A stretch of 64,000 nt of DNA from Acidobacteriota bacterium (lineage in GTDB: Bacteria > Acidobacteriota > Terriglobia > Bryobacterales > Bryobacteraceae), in assembly GCA_026394055.1 (NCBI GenBank), contig JAPKYZ010000024.1, positions 100,548 to 164,547 of the forward strand. The letters run 5' to 3'. Shown here in pieces: positions 8,411 to 17,531 of this stretch. Both the position numbers and the translations under genes were made by a program. The number at the start of each line of letters is the position of its first letter. Position 1 is the first letter of the stretch. Under the pieces are notes generated by a model. The model did no database searches. It had not been told where the DNA came from and saw only the letters and a list, made by a program, of their open reading frames with translations.

Positions 8411-9207
8411 GGTTGAGGAGTCTCCTGTTCTTCGGACATGAACCAGTTGGCGCGCCGCAAGATGTTGTCTACCGTCACGGGAAACAGGCGCGAAGCGACA
8501 ATCAGCGCCCACGCAATCCGCGGCACCACCACGGTGCGCTTATTGCGCTGAATGCCGTCCATGATGGCGCGGGCGCACTGCTGCGCCGTCACCTCACCCG
8601 GACGTCCGCGGCGTTCGGCACCAGAGGGCGGCCCGCCCAGCACGTGGCGGTGAAATTCGGTCCGCACAAAGCCCGGACAGACAATCATGGCCTGAATTCC
8701 ATAGTGCGCCACTTCCATGCGCAAGCCATTGGTTAAGGCGCCCAACGCGAACTTGGTGGCGGAATAGAGCGTGAACCATGGCATCGCGATCTTGCCCGCC
8801 GTCGAGCCCACATTGACGATCATGCCGGAGCGTTGCTTCTTCATCGCGGGCACGATGGCCTGGATCAAGTGCAGCGCGGCAAAAAAGTTCAGCTCAAACA
8901 TGTGGCGCACCTGCTCATCCGGCGCGCGCCAGGAGGGGGCCGACAAGCCCAGCCCGGCATTGTTGATCAAAATGTCGATGCGGCCAAAGTGGTTCAGCGC
9001 TTGGGTGACGGCCTGCTGGCGGGCGTCCGCGTCCAGTAGATCGGCCGTGATCACGAGATCTTCCGGCCGGGCCAGCGCTTTCAAGCGTTCTTCTGTGCGA
9101 GCCACCAAGGCCACGCGAGCGCCCCGGCGCTGCAATTCAGTGACGCAGGCAGCACCAATTCCTTCCGACGCTCCGGTAACAAAAACTACGCTGCCTTCGA
9201 TCCGCAC
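8407..9207 (-). CDS. Short-chain dehydrogenase/reductase
   Basis: A 266-residue SDR with the cofactor motif TGASEGIGA near residue 11, the NNAG motif at about 87, catalytic Ser in NVGSTAGK and the YSATK catalytic Tyr/Lys pair. The C-terminal stretch TVVVPRIAWALIVASRLFP is hydrophobic, which is common in membrane-associated DltE/DHRS7-like SDRs that act on lipids or sterols. Its substrate is unknown. It overlaps the aroK start, so the two are translationally coupled. Confidence 0.9.
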   Translation of the reverse strand: MRIEGSVVFVTGASEGIGAACVTELQRRGARVALVARTEERLKALARPEDLVITADLLDADARQQAVTQALNHFGRIDILINNAGLGLSAPSWRAPDEQVRHMFELNFFAALHLIQAIVPAMKKQRSGMIVNVGSTAGKIAMPWFTLYSATKFALGALTNGLRMEVAHYGIQAMIVCPGFVRTEFHRHVLGGPPSGAERRGRPGEVTAQQCARAIMDGIQRNKRTVVVPRIAWALIVASRLFPVTVDNILRRANWFMSEEQETPQP

Positions 9208-9230
9208 TTCTTAAGAAGGATAATACGAGA

Positions 9231-9848
9231 ATGCGGCCCGACTTGCTGCCCTTGTTCCCGCTCGGCGTGGTGCTGTTCCCCGGTGTAACGTTGCCGTTGC
9301 ACATCTTCGAGGAACGGTATCGCGAAATGATGCGCGTCGTGCTGGCTGAACGCATTGAGTTCGGCGTAGTGCTGGCCAACCAGAAAGGGATCGCCAACTG
9401 CGGTTGCACCGCCACGGTGGAGGAAATCCTCCAGCGTTACGAAGACGGGCGGCTGGATATCCTAACCGTCGGCCGCCGCCGGTTCGAGATCGAATCGCTG
9501 GACGATGAGCTGCCCTACCTGCGGGCGCGCATCGAACTCTACGACGATGAAGACCAGAATCTGGGCGATCCGGAAGCCCGCAGCGGCCTTGTCAAGATCG
9601 CCCAACGGCTGCAGCCGGACATGGTGCTGGACCCCGCCTCACCGCGGCTCAGCTTCGACGTCGCCCGCCATGTGGAGGATGTCGAGATCAAGCAGGTGGT
9701 GCTGACCTTGCGGTCGGAAGCCGAGCGGATCGAACATCTCGCCAAGACGCTGCCCCGCACCGTGGCCACCCAGGTCCTCACCGACAAGATGCGCACCCTG
9801 GCCCCCAAAAATGGCCACAGCAAGCATCTGAAGACGAGCGGAGACTAA
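9231..9848 (+). CDS. Lon N-terminal (substrate-binding) domain protein
   Basis: A stand-alone LON substrate-binding domain, without the ATPase or protease parts of Lon. The family opening is clear: LLPLFPLGVVLFPGVTLPLHIFEERYREMM, followed by GTVATVEEI-type GCTATVEEILQRYEDGRLDILTVGRRRF. The 205-residue length is usual for these proteins, whose role is unsettled but may be in protein recognition. It is transcribed away from the SDR gene and is followed 8 bases later by a HAD phosphatase. Confidence 0.9.
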   Translation: MRPDLLPLFPLGVVLFPGVTLPLHIFEERYREMMRVVLAERIEFGVVLANQKGIANCGCTATVEEILQRYEDGRLDILTVGRRRFEIESLDDELPYLRARIELYDDEDQNLGDPEARSGLVKIAQRLQPDMVLDPASPRLSFDVARHVEDVEIKQVVLTLRSEAERIEHLAKTLPRTVATQVLTDKMRTLAPKNGHSKHLKTSGD

Positions 9849-9856
9849 GCACCGCC

Positions 9857-10549
9857 ATGGCCCGCAGGCAGCACCTGGTGATCGACGCCGACGACACGCT
9901 CTGGGAAAACAACATCTACTTTGAGCACGCCTTCGCCCGGTTCTACGACTACCTGGGCCACTCCACGTTCAGCGCGCCCGAAGTGCGACACCACCTGGAC
10001 ACGATCGAGATCGAGAACATCAAGATCCATGGCTATGGTGCCGAGAACTTCTCGCGCAACCTCCGGCAGTGCCTGCAAGCCTTATCGGAGCGGCCCATCG
10101 CGCCCGAGGATCTGGAGCGCGTCACCGAATTCGCCCTCGACATCCTGGACCACCCCATCGTCCTGATCGAAGGCGTCGCCGAGACGTTAACCGCGCTCAG
10201 CGAGCGGCATGAACTGGTCCTGTTCACCAAAGGCGCACCCGCCGAACAACAGGCCAAGATCGAGCGCAGCGGCCTGGACCACCTATTTGATCACGCCGCC
10301 ATCGTGCGCGAGAAAGATGTCTCCGCCTACGAACGTCTGGCGGCCGAACGCGGCTTTGCCGTCGAGCTTACCTGGATGGTGGGCAACAGCCCCAAGTCCG
10401 ACATCAACCCTTCTTTGCGCGCCGGCTGGAACGCCGCCTTTGTGCCGCACGAACGGACCTGGTCACTGGAGCAGACCGGTCTCGAAAACCCCGGCCCCGG
10501 CCGATTGCTTTTGCTGGACCGGTTTTCCGATCTGCTGCGGCATTTTTAG
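9857..10549 (+). CDS. HAD-family hydrolase
   Basis: A phosphatase-like protein of 230 residues. Motif I is IDADDTLWENN at residues 9-19, where D10 or D12 class aspartates serve as nucleophile and acid/base. Motif II is VLFTKG near 119. A lysine in the IVREKD region and the motif IV acid stretch MVGNSPKSDINPSLRAGW complete the core. The DDTLW variant is typical of HAD proteins related to phosphoglycolate/pyrimidine phosphatases. The substrate cannot be named from sequence. Confidence 0.88.
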   Translation: MARRQHLVIDADDTLWENNIYFEHAFARFYDYLGHSTFSAPEVRHHLDTIEIENIKIHGYGAENFSRNLRQCLQALSERPIAPEDLERVTEFALDILDHPIVLIEGVAETLTALSERHELVLFTKGAPAEQQAKIERSGLDHLFDHAAIVREKDVSAYERLAAERGFAVELTWMVGNSPKSDINPSLRAGWNAAFVPHERTWSLEQTGLENPGPGRLLLLDRFSDLLRHF

Positions 10550-10678
10550 CCGTCGCGCCGGTGGTCTTTTCTCGCCCGTTCGCTTGGAAGAACCGGGTAT
10601 GGCATCTGACAATGGAAAGGTACGGTTCCGGCAAACGAAATTCATGCGCGCCGGGGCCGTGGTTCATCCAAACAAGAC

Positions 10679-11317
10679 ATGTCCGATTCGAACCCCACTG
10701 ATTCCGGCCCGTTTCGCGAGCCCAAGCTGGCGCTCAACCGCATCTACACCCGCCGGGGTGACCAAGGGCTGACGTCGCTGGTCGGCGGCCAGCGTGTCTC
10801 CAAGGACGTCTTACGGATTGAGTGCTATGGCACGGTGGACGAGCTGAATTCGTTCGTCGGTCTGGCGGCTCTCAGCGCGGCCGCGCAGCCGGAAACCAGC
10901 TCTTTGGCCAAAATCCTGGTGCGCGTGCAGCATGAGCTGTTCAACCTGGGCTCGATTCTCGCCACCCTGCCGGAAGATGTGCACCCCCAGCAGCCGCGGA
11001 TCACCCCGGTGGAGATCGAGCAACTGGAGCGGGAGATCGACCAAGCCAACGAAGTCCTGAAGCCGCTGCGTAGCTTCGTGCTGCCCGGGGGCTCCCGGTT
11101 GAATGCGGAACTGCACGTCTGCCGCACGGTCTGCCGCCGCGCGGAGCGCATTCTCGTTGCCCTGACGCACCATGAATCGGTGCCGGAACTGGCCATCGGC
11201 TACCTGAACCGGCTCAGTGATGCCTTCTTTGTCTGGAGCCGCTGGGCCAGCCAAGTTTCCGGTGACCCGGAAGTGCTCTGGGCACCGAATAAAGCCGCCA
11301 GCGGGCAACACAGCTAG
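10679..11317 (+). CDS. Cob(I)yrinic acid a,c-diamide / cobalamin adenosyltransferase, PduO type
   Basis: This enzyme transfers adenosyl from ATP to cob(I)alamin, making adenosylcobalamin. PduO-type marks are YTRRGDQGLTSLVGGQRVSK (ATP-binding N-terminus), RIECYGTVDELNSFVG, FVLPGGSRLNAELHVCRTVCRRAER and the end NRLSDAFFVWSRWAS. The 212-residue length fits. No other cobalamin gene and no obvious cobalamin riboswitch is near, so it may serve salvage. Confidence 0.94.
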   Translation: MSDSNPTDSGPFREPKLALNRIYTRRGDQGLTSLVGGQRVSKDVLRIECYGTVDELNSFVGLAALSAAAQPETSSLAKILVRVQHELFNLGSILATLPEDVHPQQPRITPVEIEQLEREIDQANEVLKPLRSFVLPGGSRLNAELHVCRTVCRRAERILVALTHHESVPELAIGYLNRLSDAFFVWSRWASQVSGDPEVLWAPNKAASGQHS

Positions 11318-11349
11318 CGGAGTGCGTCACAAATCCTGGCTGGTAAGCG

Positions 11350-11486
11350 TGTGGCGCAGGCTATCAGCCTGCAGGCGGACTTCAGTCCGCCCTAGCCGCG
11401 TGGAAGTGGAAAGGCTTCAATCTGAGGCATCCGCGATGTACAGGCGGGACTAAAGGTCCCGCTGCAGGCTGATAGCCTGCGCCACA
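11350..11486. repeat. Palindromic repeat element with nested hairpins (REPIN-like)
   Basis: The ends are a perfect 24-bp inverted repeat (11350-11373 and 11463-11486; left arm begins TGTGGCGCAGG). Each arm is itself partly palindromic. Just inside lie two more hairpins: 11374-11391 (8-bp arms) and 11444-11462 (7-bp arms, TAAAG loop). The element fills most of the space between the adenosyltransferase and kgd, which converge here. It has no coding potential. Confidence 0.85.
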
Positions 11487-11558
11487 TGAGGCCAACACCC
11501 GGGCTTGCGACCCCTGTCAGCACCCTTCATGTGATCGTCCAGTCAAGAGCCGTTGCGG

Positions 11559-14500
11559 CTAGCTGGCCTTGCGGCGCCGGACCTTCTTGCGGCCGGGGTG
11601 GCGATTGGCGGGCGGCAACACGGGAGCAAACGCGCTCTCCACAATCGCCGCCTGTTGCGCCGCATGCTGCTTCACCAAACCCGTGGCGGGGCTGGCCGCG
11701 GTGGTACGGCCCACGTAGCGGACCGTCCGCGGGTCGTTGCGGAGCACGGCGCGCAGCTTGCGTTCCACAAACCACCACGCACCCATATTCTTCGGCTCTT
11801 CCTGCAGCCAGACAATCTCGGCCGAAGCCGAGTAGCGGGCCAGGATATCGGCCACCTGATCGCCGGGGAAGGGATAGATCTGTTCCAGGCGCACAATGGC
11901 CACATGGTTGGCGTGTGACTTCTCCCGCGCATCGGCCAGATCGTAGTAGACCTTGCCGGTACAGAACACCACGCGCGTCACCGCCTGCGACGGCGCCGTC
12001 GTATCGCCCAGCACTTCACGGAAGCTGCCCGCCGTGAACTCCGGCATGTGGCTGACCGCTTTGGCATGCCGCAGGATCGACTTCGGCGTAAACACCACCA
12101 GCGGCTTCTGCGTCCCGCGGCCCTTCTCCCCACCCCGCATCTGGCGCCGGAGCAGGTGGAAGTAGTTCGCGGGCGTCGTGCAGTTGGCCACGATCAGGTT
12201 GTTTTCCGCGCACAGCTGCAGGAAGCGTTCCATACGCGCTGACGAGTGCTCCGGCCCCTGGCCTTCATAGCCGTGTGGCAGCAGCAGCGTCAGGCTGGAA
12301 TGCTGGCCCCACTTCGATTCGCCGGACGAGATGAACTGGTCCAGCATGATCTGGGCGCCGTTGACGAAGTCGCCAAACTGGCCTTCCCACAGCACCAGCG
12401 ATTGCGGATCGCTCACCGAGAAGCCGTATTCAAAGCCCATCACGGCAAATTCGCTCAGCGAGCTGTCGACGATCTCCAAGCGCGTGTTGTGCGCCGCGGC
12501 AATCTGCTTGATCGGCAGGTACTCGCGGTTGGTCGAGACGTCCACAAAGCCCAGATGCCGCTGCGAGAACGTGCCGCGCGTCACATCCTGTCCGGACAGA
12601 CGCACCGGCGTGCCTTCGGTCAGCAAAGAACCGAAGGCCAGCGCCTCACCCAGCGCCCAATCAATGGGGCCGCCGTTGGCTGCTTGCAGGCGCTTTTCAA
12701 TGAAGCCCTTGACGAGCTTCTCCTGGATCTTCAGGTCTTCGGGCAGCGCATGCAGATTGGTGATCAGGTAGCGGAACAGCTCTTCCGTGATGCCGGTGTT
12801 GGAGCTGGCCGTGCGGCGTTCTTCGCCCGCCTGCACTTCGACGATCTCGTAGGTCTGGGCGTTCTGCTTGGCTTCCTGATACCGCTCTTCCAGATTGGCG
12901 GTGATCTGGCGGCGCATCGCCTCCACCTGATCGGCGGTGACCACTTTTTCGCGGATCAACCGGTCACGGTACTGGGTGGCGGGGGAGACATGCTCCCGGA
13001 TGCCCTTGTACATCACCGGCTGCGTGTACGTCGGGTCGTCGCCTTCGTTGTGGCCGTACTTGCGGTAGCAGATGACATCGATCACCACATCGCGGCTGAA
13101 GGTCTGGCGGTACGCGTAGGCCAGGTGCGCCGCGCGGGCGCAAGCTTCCGGATCGTCACCATTGACGTGGAACACCGGCGCCGCGATCATGCGGGCGATA
13201 TCGGTGCAATAGGTCGAAGATCGGGCTTCATCAGGATTGGTGGTAAACCCGACCTGATTGTTGATGGCCATGTGGATGGTGCCGCCCGTCGAGTAACCAC
13301 TCAGGCGCGACAGGTTCATCGTCTCCATCACCACGCCTTGGCCAATAAAGGCCGCATCGCCGTGGATCAACAGCGGGATCACGCGGGCGCGCTTCAAGTC
13401 ACCCAACCGGTCCTGCTTGGGGCGGACGTAGCCTTCCACCACTGGGTTCACAGCTTCCAGATGGCTCGGGTTAGGCAGCACCGTCACTACCAGGTCATGC
13501 CCGGAAGCGGTCCGCCGCTCGCCCGAGGCGCCCAGGTGATATTTCACGTCGCCGTCGCCCATGTCGGATTCGACGCCATTCTCCGGCTGCACCGCACCTT
13601 CAAACGCGCTGAAGACTCGCGCCGCACCACCCACCAGGTTCGAGATGACGGTCAGGCGGCCACGGTGGGCCATGCCGATCACCACTTCGTGGACGCGGTC
13701 CGTGCCACCCACTTCGCAAATCTCATTGATGGCGGCAATGGAGCTTTCGCCACCCTCCACCGAAAAGCGCTTCTGGCCCTTGTAGCGGTTCTCGAGGAAC
13801 TGCTCAAACATCTCGGCCTCGAGCATCGTGCGCAGAATCCGCGTCTTCACTTCTGGCGCCAGCGGCGCATGCGCGGCCGGACCTTCCAGACGCTCCTGCA
13901 GCCACTTCTTCTGCACGACGTCCGGGTTGTCCATGTACTCGACACCCATGCGTCCACAGTAGGCGCGGCGCAGCGATTCCAGCAGTTCGCGCAGCGTGCA
14001 GATCGGCTTCGGCGCGGCAGTACCGGTCAGCGAACCCAGCGAGCCCAAGTTGAACTCGCGGTCCATGTCCCACATCGACAGGCCATAGGTGGCGGGGTCG
14101 AGCTCCGCATGCAGTTGCTGGCTGGGCTTCAGGGGATTCAGGTCGGCCATCAAGTGGCCGCGCGTCCGGTAAGCGTTGATCAACTGCAGGATCGCCGCTT
14201 CCTTGTTCACCTCAGCGGTCTTGGCCGATCCGGCAAACGGGGACGGGCTGGCGTCGGTCTGCCACACCACCGGGCGATAGGGGATCGCCAGATCGGCGAA
14301 GATGCCGTCGTAGAAGCCGTCCTTGCCCTGCAGCAGATCCTGCAGGCGGCCCAGGAACATGCCGCTTTCGGCACCCTGGATGACGCGATGGTCGTAGGTG
14401 CAGCTGACGGCCATCACTTTGCTCAAGCCGAGCGCGGCTTTGGTCTCCGCCGCGACGCCCGCGTACTCGGCCGGGAAGTCCATGGCGCCGGTGGCGATGA

Positions 14501-15323
14501 TGGCGCCCTGTCCGGGCATCAAGCGCGGCACACTGCCGACGGTGCCGACGGTGCCGGGGTTGGTCAACGAGATCGTGGTGCCCTGGAAATCGGCCAGGGC
14601 CAGCTTGGCCGTGCGGCCCTTCTGCACCAGATCGTCAAAGCCCGCCTGATACTGCGCAAACGTCATCTCGCCGGTGTTCTTGATGGAAGGCACCACCAGG
14701 CTGCGCGTGCCGTCCTTGCCCGCGACATCGATCGCCAAGCCAAAGTTGATCTGATTGCGGACAAAGCGGAACGCCGCGCCGTCTTTTTCGGCGTAGGCAT
14801 TGTTGATGTTCGGTTGCGACTTCAGCGCCTGCACGATGGCCCAGCCGATCAGGTGCGTGTAGGAGAGCTTGCTCTTGCCCGTCAGCTCACGATGCTCATT
14901 GATGATGCGGCGGTTCTCGTCCAGCACCTTCACCGGGATCACGCGGTTGGACGTGGCGGTGGGCACTGAAAGCGAGAGGTTCATGTTCTCGGCAATCTTC
15001 AGCGCCGCGCCCCGCAGCGGGACCAACTGCTCCGCCGGACCGGCATCCGGCTTGGTGGCCGGAGCAGACTCCGTACGCGCCACCGCGGTATCGGCCGCCG
15101 GCGCAGCGGCCACGGGAGCAGGAGCCGCCACGGGCGCGGGAGCCACGGCCACCTTCGGAGCGGGCGGGGCATAGCTGCCGTTGGCCGTTCCATTGGCGCC
15201 ATCCGTGTCGAAGACCTGTTTCCACTGGTCAGTGACCGTCTGCTTATTGTGGAGATACTGCTGATAGAGCTCTTCTTCGAGCCAGCTATTGATACCGAGC
15301 GAAGATTCGTTGGAATTCGACAT
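11559..15323 (-). CDS. kgd: Fused 2-oxoglutarate dehydrogenase E2-like/E1 (Kgd type)
   Basis: A 1254-residue enzyme that oxidatively decarboxylates 2-oxoglutarate in the TCA cycle and carries a succinyltransferase-like domain. The N-terminus (SLGINSWLEEELYQQYL) is the E1 tail. Next come an Ala/Pro linker, the E2-like catalytic domain ending in YDHRVIQGAESGMFL, then the full E1 part: GMAHRGRLTVISNLVGG, the thiamine diphosphate region with GDAAFIGQG, and HSSARMERFLQLC near the C-terminus. There is no lipoyl domain, as in mycobacterial Kgd. ATG 15323 gives the family start; longer starts add unrelated residues. It lies 31 bases from a divergent methyltransferase gene. Confidence 0.96.
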   Translation of the reverse strand: MSNSNESSLGINSWLEEELYQQYLHNKQTVTDQWKQVFDTDGANGTANGSYAPPAPKVAVAPAPVAAPAPVAAAPAADTAVARTESAPATKPDAGPAEQLVPLRGAALKIAENMNLSLSVPTATSNRVIPVKVLDENRRIINEHRELTGKSKLSYTHLIGWAIVQALKSQPNINNAYAEKDGAAFRFVRNQINFGLAIDVAGKDGTRSLVVPSIKNTGEMTFAQYQAGFDDLVQKGRTAKLALADFQGTTISLTNPGTVGTVGSVPRLMPGQGAIIATGAMDFPAEYAGVAAETKAALGLSKVMAVSCTYDHRVIQGAESGMFLGRLQDLLQGKDGFYDGIFADLAIPYRPVVWQTDASPSPFAGSAKTAEVNKEAAILQLINAYRTRGHLMADLNPLKPSQQLHAELDPATYGLSMWDMDREFNLGSLGSLTGTAAPKPICTLRELLESLRRAYCGRMGVEYMDNPDVVQKKWLQERLEGPAAHAPLAPEVKTRILRTMLEAEMFEQFLENRYKGQKRFSVEGGESSIAAINEICEVGGTDRVHEVVIGMAHRGRLTVISNLVGGAARVFSAFEGAVQPENGVESDMGDGDVKYHLGASGERRTASGHDLVVTVLPNPSHLEAVNPVVEGYVRPKQDRLGDLKRARVIPLLIHGDAAFIGQGVVMETMNLSRLSGYSTGGTIHMAINNQVGFTTNPDEARSSTYCTDIARMIAAPVFHVNGDDPEACARAAHLAYAYRQTFSRDVVIDVICYRKYGHNEGDDPTYTQPVMYKGIREHVSPATQYRDRLIREKVVTADQVEAMRRQITANLEERYQEAKQNAQTYEIVEVQAGEERRTASSNTGITEELFRYLITNLHALPEDLKIQEKLVKGFIEKRLQAANGGPIDWALGEALAFGSLLTEGTPVRLSGQDVTRGTFSQRHLGFVDVSTNREYLPIKQIAAAHNTRLEIVDSSLSEFAVMGFEYGFSVSDPQSLVLWEGQFGDFVNGAQIMLDQFISSGESKWGQHSSLTLLLPHGYEGQGPEHSSARMERFLQLCAENNLIVANCTTPANYFHLLRRQMRGGEKGRGTQKPLVVFTPKSILRHAKAVSHMPEFTAGSFREVLGDTTAPSQAVTRVVFCTGKVYYDLADAREKSHANHVAIVRLEQIYPFPGDQVADILARYSASAEIVWLQEEPKNMGAWWFVERKLRAVLRNDPRTVRYVGRTTAASPATGLVKQHAAQQAAIVESAFAPVLPPANRHPGRKKVRRRKAS

Positions 15324-15354
15324 GGACTGAAATGGCGGGAGGTGCCTACCCTTC

Positions 15355-15870
15355 ATGATAACGGAAAATGAATGGAACACCCGCTTTCTTGCGGGCGAGC
15401 TGCTGGCGGCCCCACCGCTGCACGTCGTGGCGAAGGCCTTTGGATTCATCACGCCGCCGGACGCGGCCCCGGTCCGCCTGCTGGACCTGGCGTGCGGACT
15501 CGGCCGCCATGCCGCCCTGGGCGTGCGTCTGGGGTGGCAGGTGACGGCTGTCGACAACTCCACGGTGGCGCTCGAACAGCTGCGGCAGGAGCATCCACAA
15601 GTCACTTGCGTCCAGGCCGACCTCGAGCAAAGCTTCGTCATCGAGCCCGAAGCCTGGGACGTCATCTGCTGCGCGCTCTACCATCAGCCGTCGCTGTGGC
15701 CGGCCATCCGCGCCGGTCTCAAGCCGGGTGGAATCTTTGTCGGCGTCGTCAAACTGCAGGGGCGCTTTGCGGCTCGCCCCCGGGAGTTGGCCCACGCGTT
15801 TGCCGATTGGGCGATCCTGCATGACACCGAGGATGTGCTGGCCGAAGTGATCGCCCGCAAACCGGCTTGA
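15355..15870 (+). CDS. Class I SAM-dependent methyltransferase
   Basis: A small 171-residue methyltransferase. Motif I is LLDLACGLGRHAALG near residue 42, followed by VTAVDNS (ribose-binding acidic residue) and a motif II-like VQADLEQ and WDVICCALYHQP. It resembles the compact tellurite-resistance TehB-like/methyltransferase-11 class. The target is unknown. It is divergent from kgd with a shared 31-base promoter region and is followed after 45 bases by a hydroxyacid dehydrogenase. Confidence 0.85.
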   Translation: MITENEWNTRFLAGELLAAPPLHVVAKAFGFITPPDAAPVRLLDLACGLGRHAALGVRLGWQVTAVDNSTVALEQLRQEHPQVTCVQADLEQSFVIEPEAWDVICCALYHQPSLWPAIRAGLKPGGIFVGVVKLQGRFAARPRELAHAFADWAILHDTEDVLAEVIARKPA

Positions 15871-15915
15871 TTGCGGGCTGGCGGCCTCGGGATGCTACAC
15901 TTCACTCTTCCCCGC

Positions 15916-16890
15916 ATGAGCAGCTCGCGCACCCGAATCGTTTTTCTTGACGGCTACGCCACCAACCCCGGCGACCTGAGCTGGGCGGGTCTGGAGGCGC
16001 TGGGCGACTTTACGTCATACGACCGCAGCACGCCCGACGAGGTGATGCCCCGGATGCAAGGCGTCCAGGCCGTGATCACCAACAAGGTGCCCTTCTCACG
16101 AGAGCGCCAAGCCGCACTGCCCGATTTGAAGTACATCGGCGTGGCGGCCACCGGATACAACATTGTCGATGTCGTGGCCGCGCGGGAGCTCGGCATCACC
16201 GTCACCAACATCCCCAGCTACGGCACGCATTCAGTGGCGCAGCACACCATCGCTCTACTGCTGGAGCTGACCAACCGCGTCGGAGCTCACGCGGCCGACA
16301 CGCGCGCGGGCGGTTGGGCTCGCAACCCGGACTGGAGCTACTCGCTTACGCCCTCGGTTGAGCTCGCTGGCAAGACGCTGGGCATCATCGGCTTTGGCCG
16401 CATCGGCCAGCAGACCGCGCGCATCGCCCACGCCCTGGGCATGAAGATCGCCGCCTACGACCACCGCCCGGAAACCAAACGCGTCGATGATTTTCCCTTC
16501 ACCTGGCTGACGCTTGAGGCTCTGCTTGAGACCGCCGATGTGATCAGCCTCCATTGCCCGCTGGTCGAGGCCACGCGCGGCTTGATCAACGCCACCTCGC
16601 TCAAGCGGATGAAGCGCTCCGCTCTGCTGTTGAACGCCTCCCGCGGGCCGCTGGTGGTAGAGCCCGATCTGGCAGAGGCGCTGGAGCTGGGCATCATCGC
16701 CGGAGCGGGTCTCGATGTCCTTTCCCAGGAGCCCCCCGTCGACGGCAGCCCGCTGCTGGCCGCCCGCAACTGTATCGTGACGCCGCACAACGCGTGGGCG
16801 TCGACGGAGGCGCGGTCCCGGCTGCTCCAGATGGCCGTGGATAACTTGGCGGCTTGGCGAGCGGGTGCTCCGCAGAACGTTGTGAGCTAG
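15916..16890 (+). CDS. D-2-hydroxyacid dehydrogenase (glycerate dehydrogenase-like)
   Basis: An NAD-dependent 2-hydroxyacid dehydrogenase of 324 residues. The substrate-binding N-terminus shows YIGVAATGYNIVD and SVAQHTIALLLELTN. The Rossmann dinucleotide motif is LGIIGFGRIGQQTA. Catalytic residues occur as the Arg in NASRGPLV, the Glu in LDVLSQEPP and the His in VTPHNAW. NIPSYGTHSVAQ is common in glycerate dehydrogenase/hydroxypyruvate reductase (HprA) proteins, so hydroxypyruvate is the most likely substrate. I chose ATG 15916 over upstream frames that lack homologous sequence. Confidence 0.92.
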   Translation: MSSSRTRIVFLDGYATNPGDLSWAGLEALGDFTSYDRSTPDEVMPRMQGVQAVITNKVPFSRERQAALPDLKYIGVAATGYNIVDVVAARELGITVTNIPSYGTHSVAQHTIALLLELTNRVGAHAADTRAGGWARNPDWSYSLTPSVELAGKTLGIIGFGRIGQQTARIAHALGMKIAAYDHRPETKRVDDFPFTWLTLEALLETADVISLHCPLVEATRGLINATSLKRMKRSALLLNASRGPLVVEPDLAEALELGIIAGAGLDVLSQEPPVDGSPLLAARNCIVTPHNAWASTEARSRLLQMAVDNLAAWRAGAPQNVVS

Positions 16891-16892
16891 CC

Positions 16893-17531
16893 ATGTCCAG
16901 CCCTTGGCTGCACGTCCCGCTCGAAGATTACGAAGGCCACATGCTTTCGCCCGAGGTGGCGCAGCTGGATGTCCTGGCGGTGCTGTTCCGTGAAGTGCTG
17001 GACTACTGCCATCCGCCATCCGTGGTGATTTTAGGTATCGCCGGTGGCAACGGCATCGAGCAGATTGATCCCAACGTCACCCGCCGCATCGCGGGCATCG
17101 ACGTCAATCCGGAGTACCTGGCCGCCGTCCGCCGACGCTACTCCGCGTTGAATGACATTGAGCTCTACTGCGCGGACCTAGCGCAACAGATGGTGATCAT
17201 GCCGCCCGTCGCACTGGTCCACGCCGCGCTGATTTTTGAGCACGCCGGTGTCGGCCGGTGTCTCGACAATGCGGTGCAGTTGGTGGCCCCCAATGGTTGG
17301 CTATCGGTGGTGCTCCAGTTGCCCAGCCCAGCCAGCGCCGGTGTCGCCGCCAGCCCCTATGCCAGCGTGCAAACCCTAAAACCGGCCTTTGCCCTGGTAG
17401 ACCCTGGCTGGCTGAAAGAAACCCTGGAAGCCCGCGGCTTCCGCCTAGCCCAACAAACCCTCCGGCCGGTCGCCGCTGGAAAAACGTTCTGGATGGGCTT
17501 GTTCCATCGTGGCGAATCGTTAGCGCGCTGA
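16893..17531 (+). CDS. Putative SAM-dependent methyltransferase
   Basis: A 212-residue protein starting 2 bases after the previous stop. It shows a methyltransferase-like core: SVVILGIAGGNGIEQID (motif I position), IAGIDVNPEYLAAVRRRY (acidic loop), IELYCADL, and a later LVAPNGWLSVVLQLPS strand. The rest of the family is not recognised, so the substrate is unknown. Its 3' end overlaps the convergent gene at 17520 by 12 bases. Confidence 0.75.
   Translation: MSSPWLHVPLEDYEGHMLSPEVAQLDVLAVLFREVLDYCHPPSVVILGIAGGNGIEQIDPNVTRRIAGIDVNPEYLAAVRRRYSALNDIELYCADLAQQMVIMPPVALVHAALIFEHAGVGRCLDNAVQLVAPNGWLSVVLQLPSPASAGVAASPYASVQTLKPAFALVDPGWLKETLEARGFRLAQQTLRPVAAGKTFWMGLFHRGESLAR

Noticed and set aside
12246..14969. 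A 907-codon open frame opposite to kgd
   Set aside because: It is antisense to the well-supported kgd gene; long open antisense frames are common in GC-rich coding DNA, and its protein is low-complexity His/Arg/Gln-rich.
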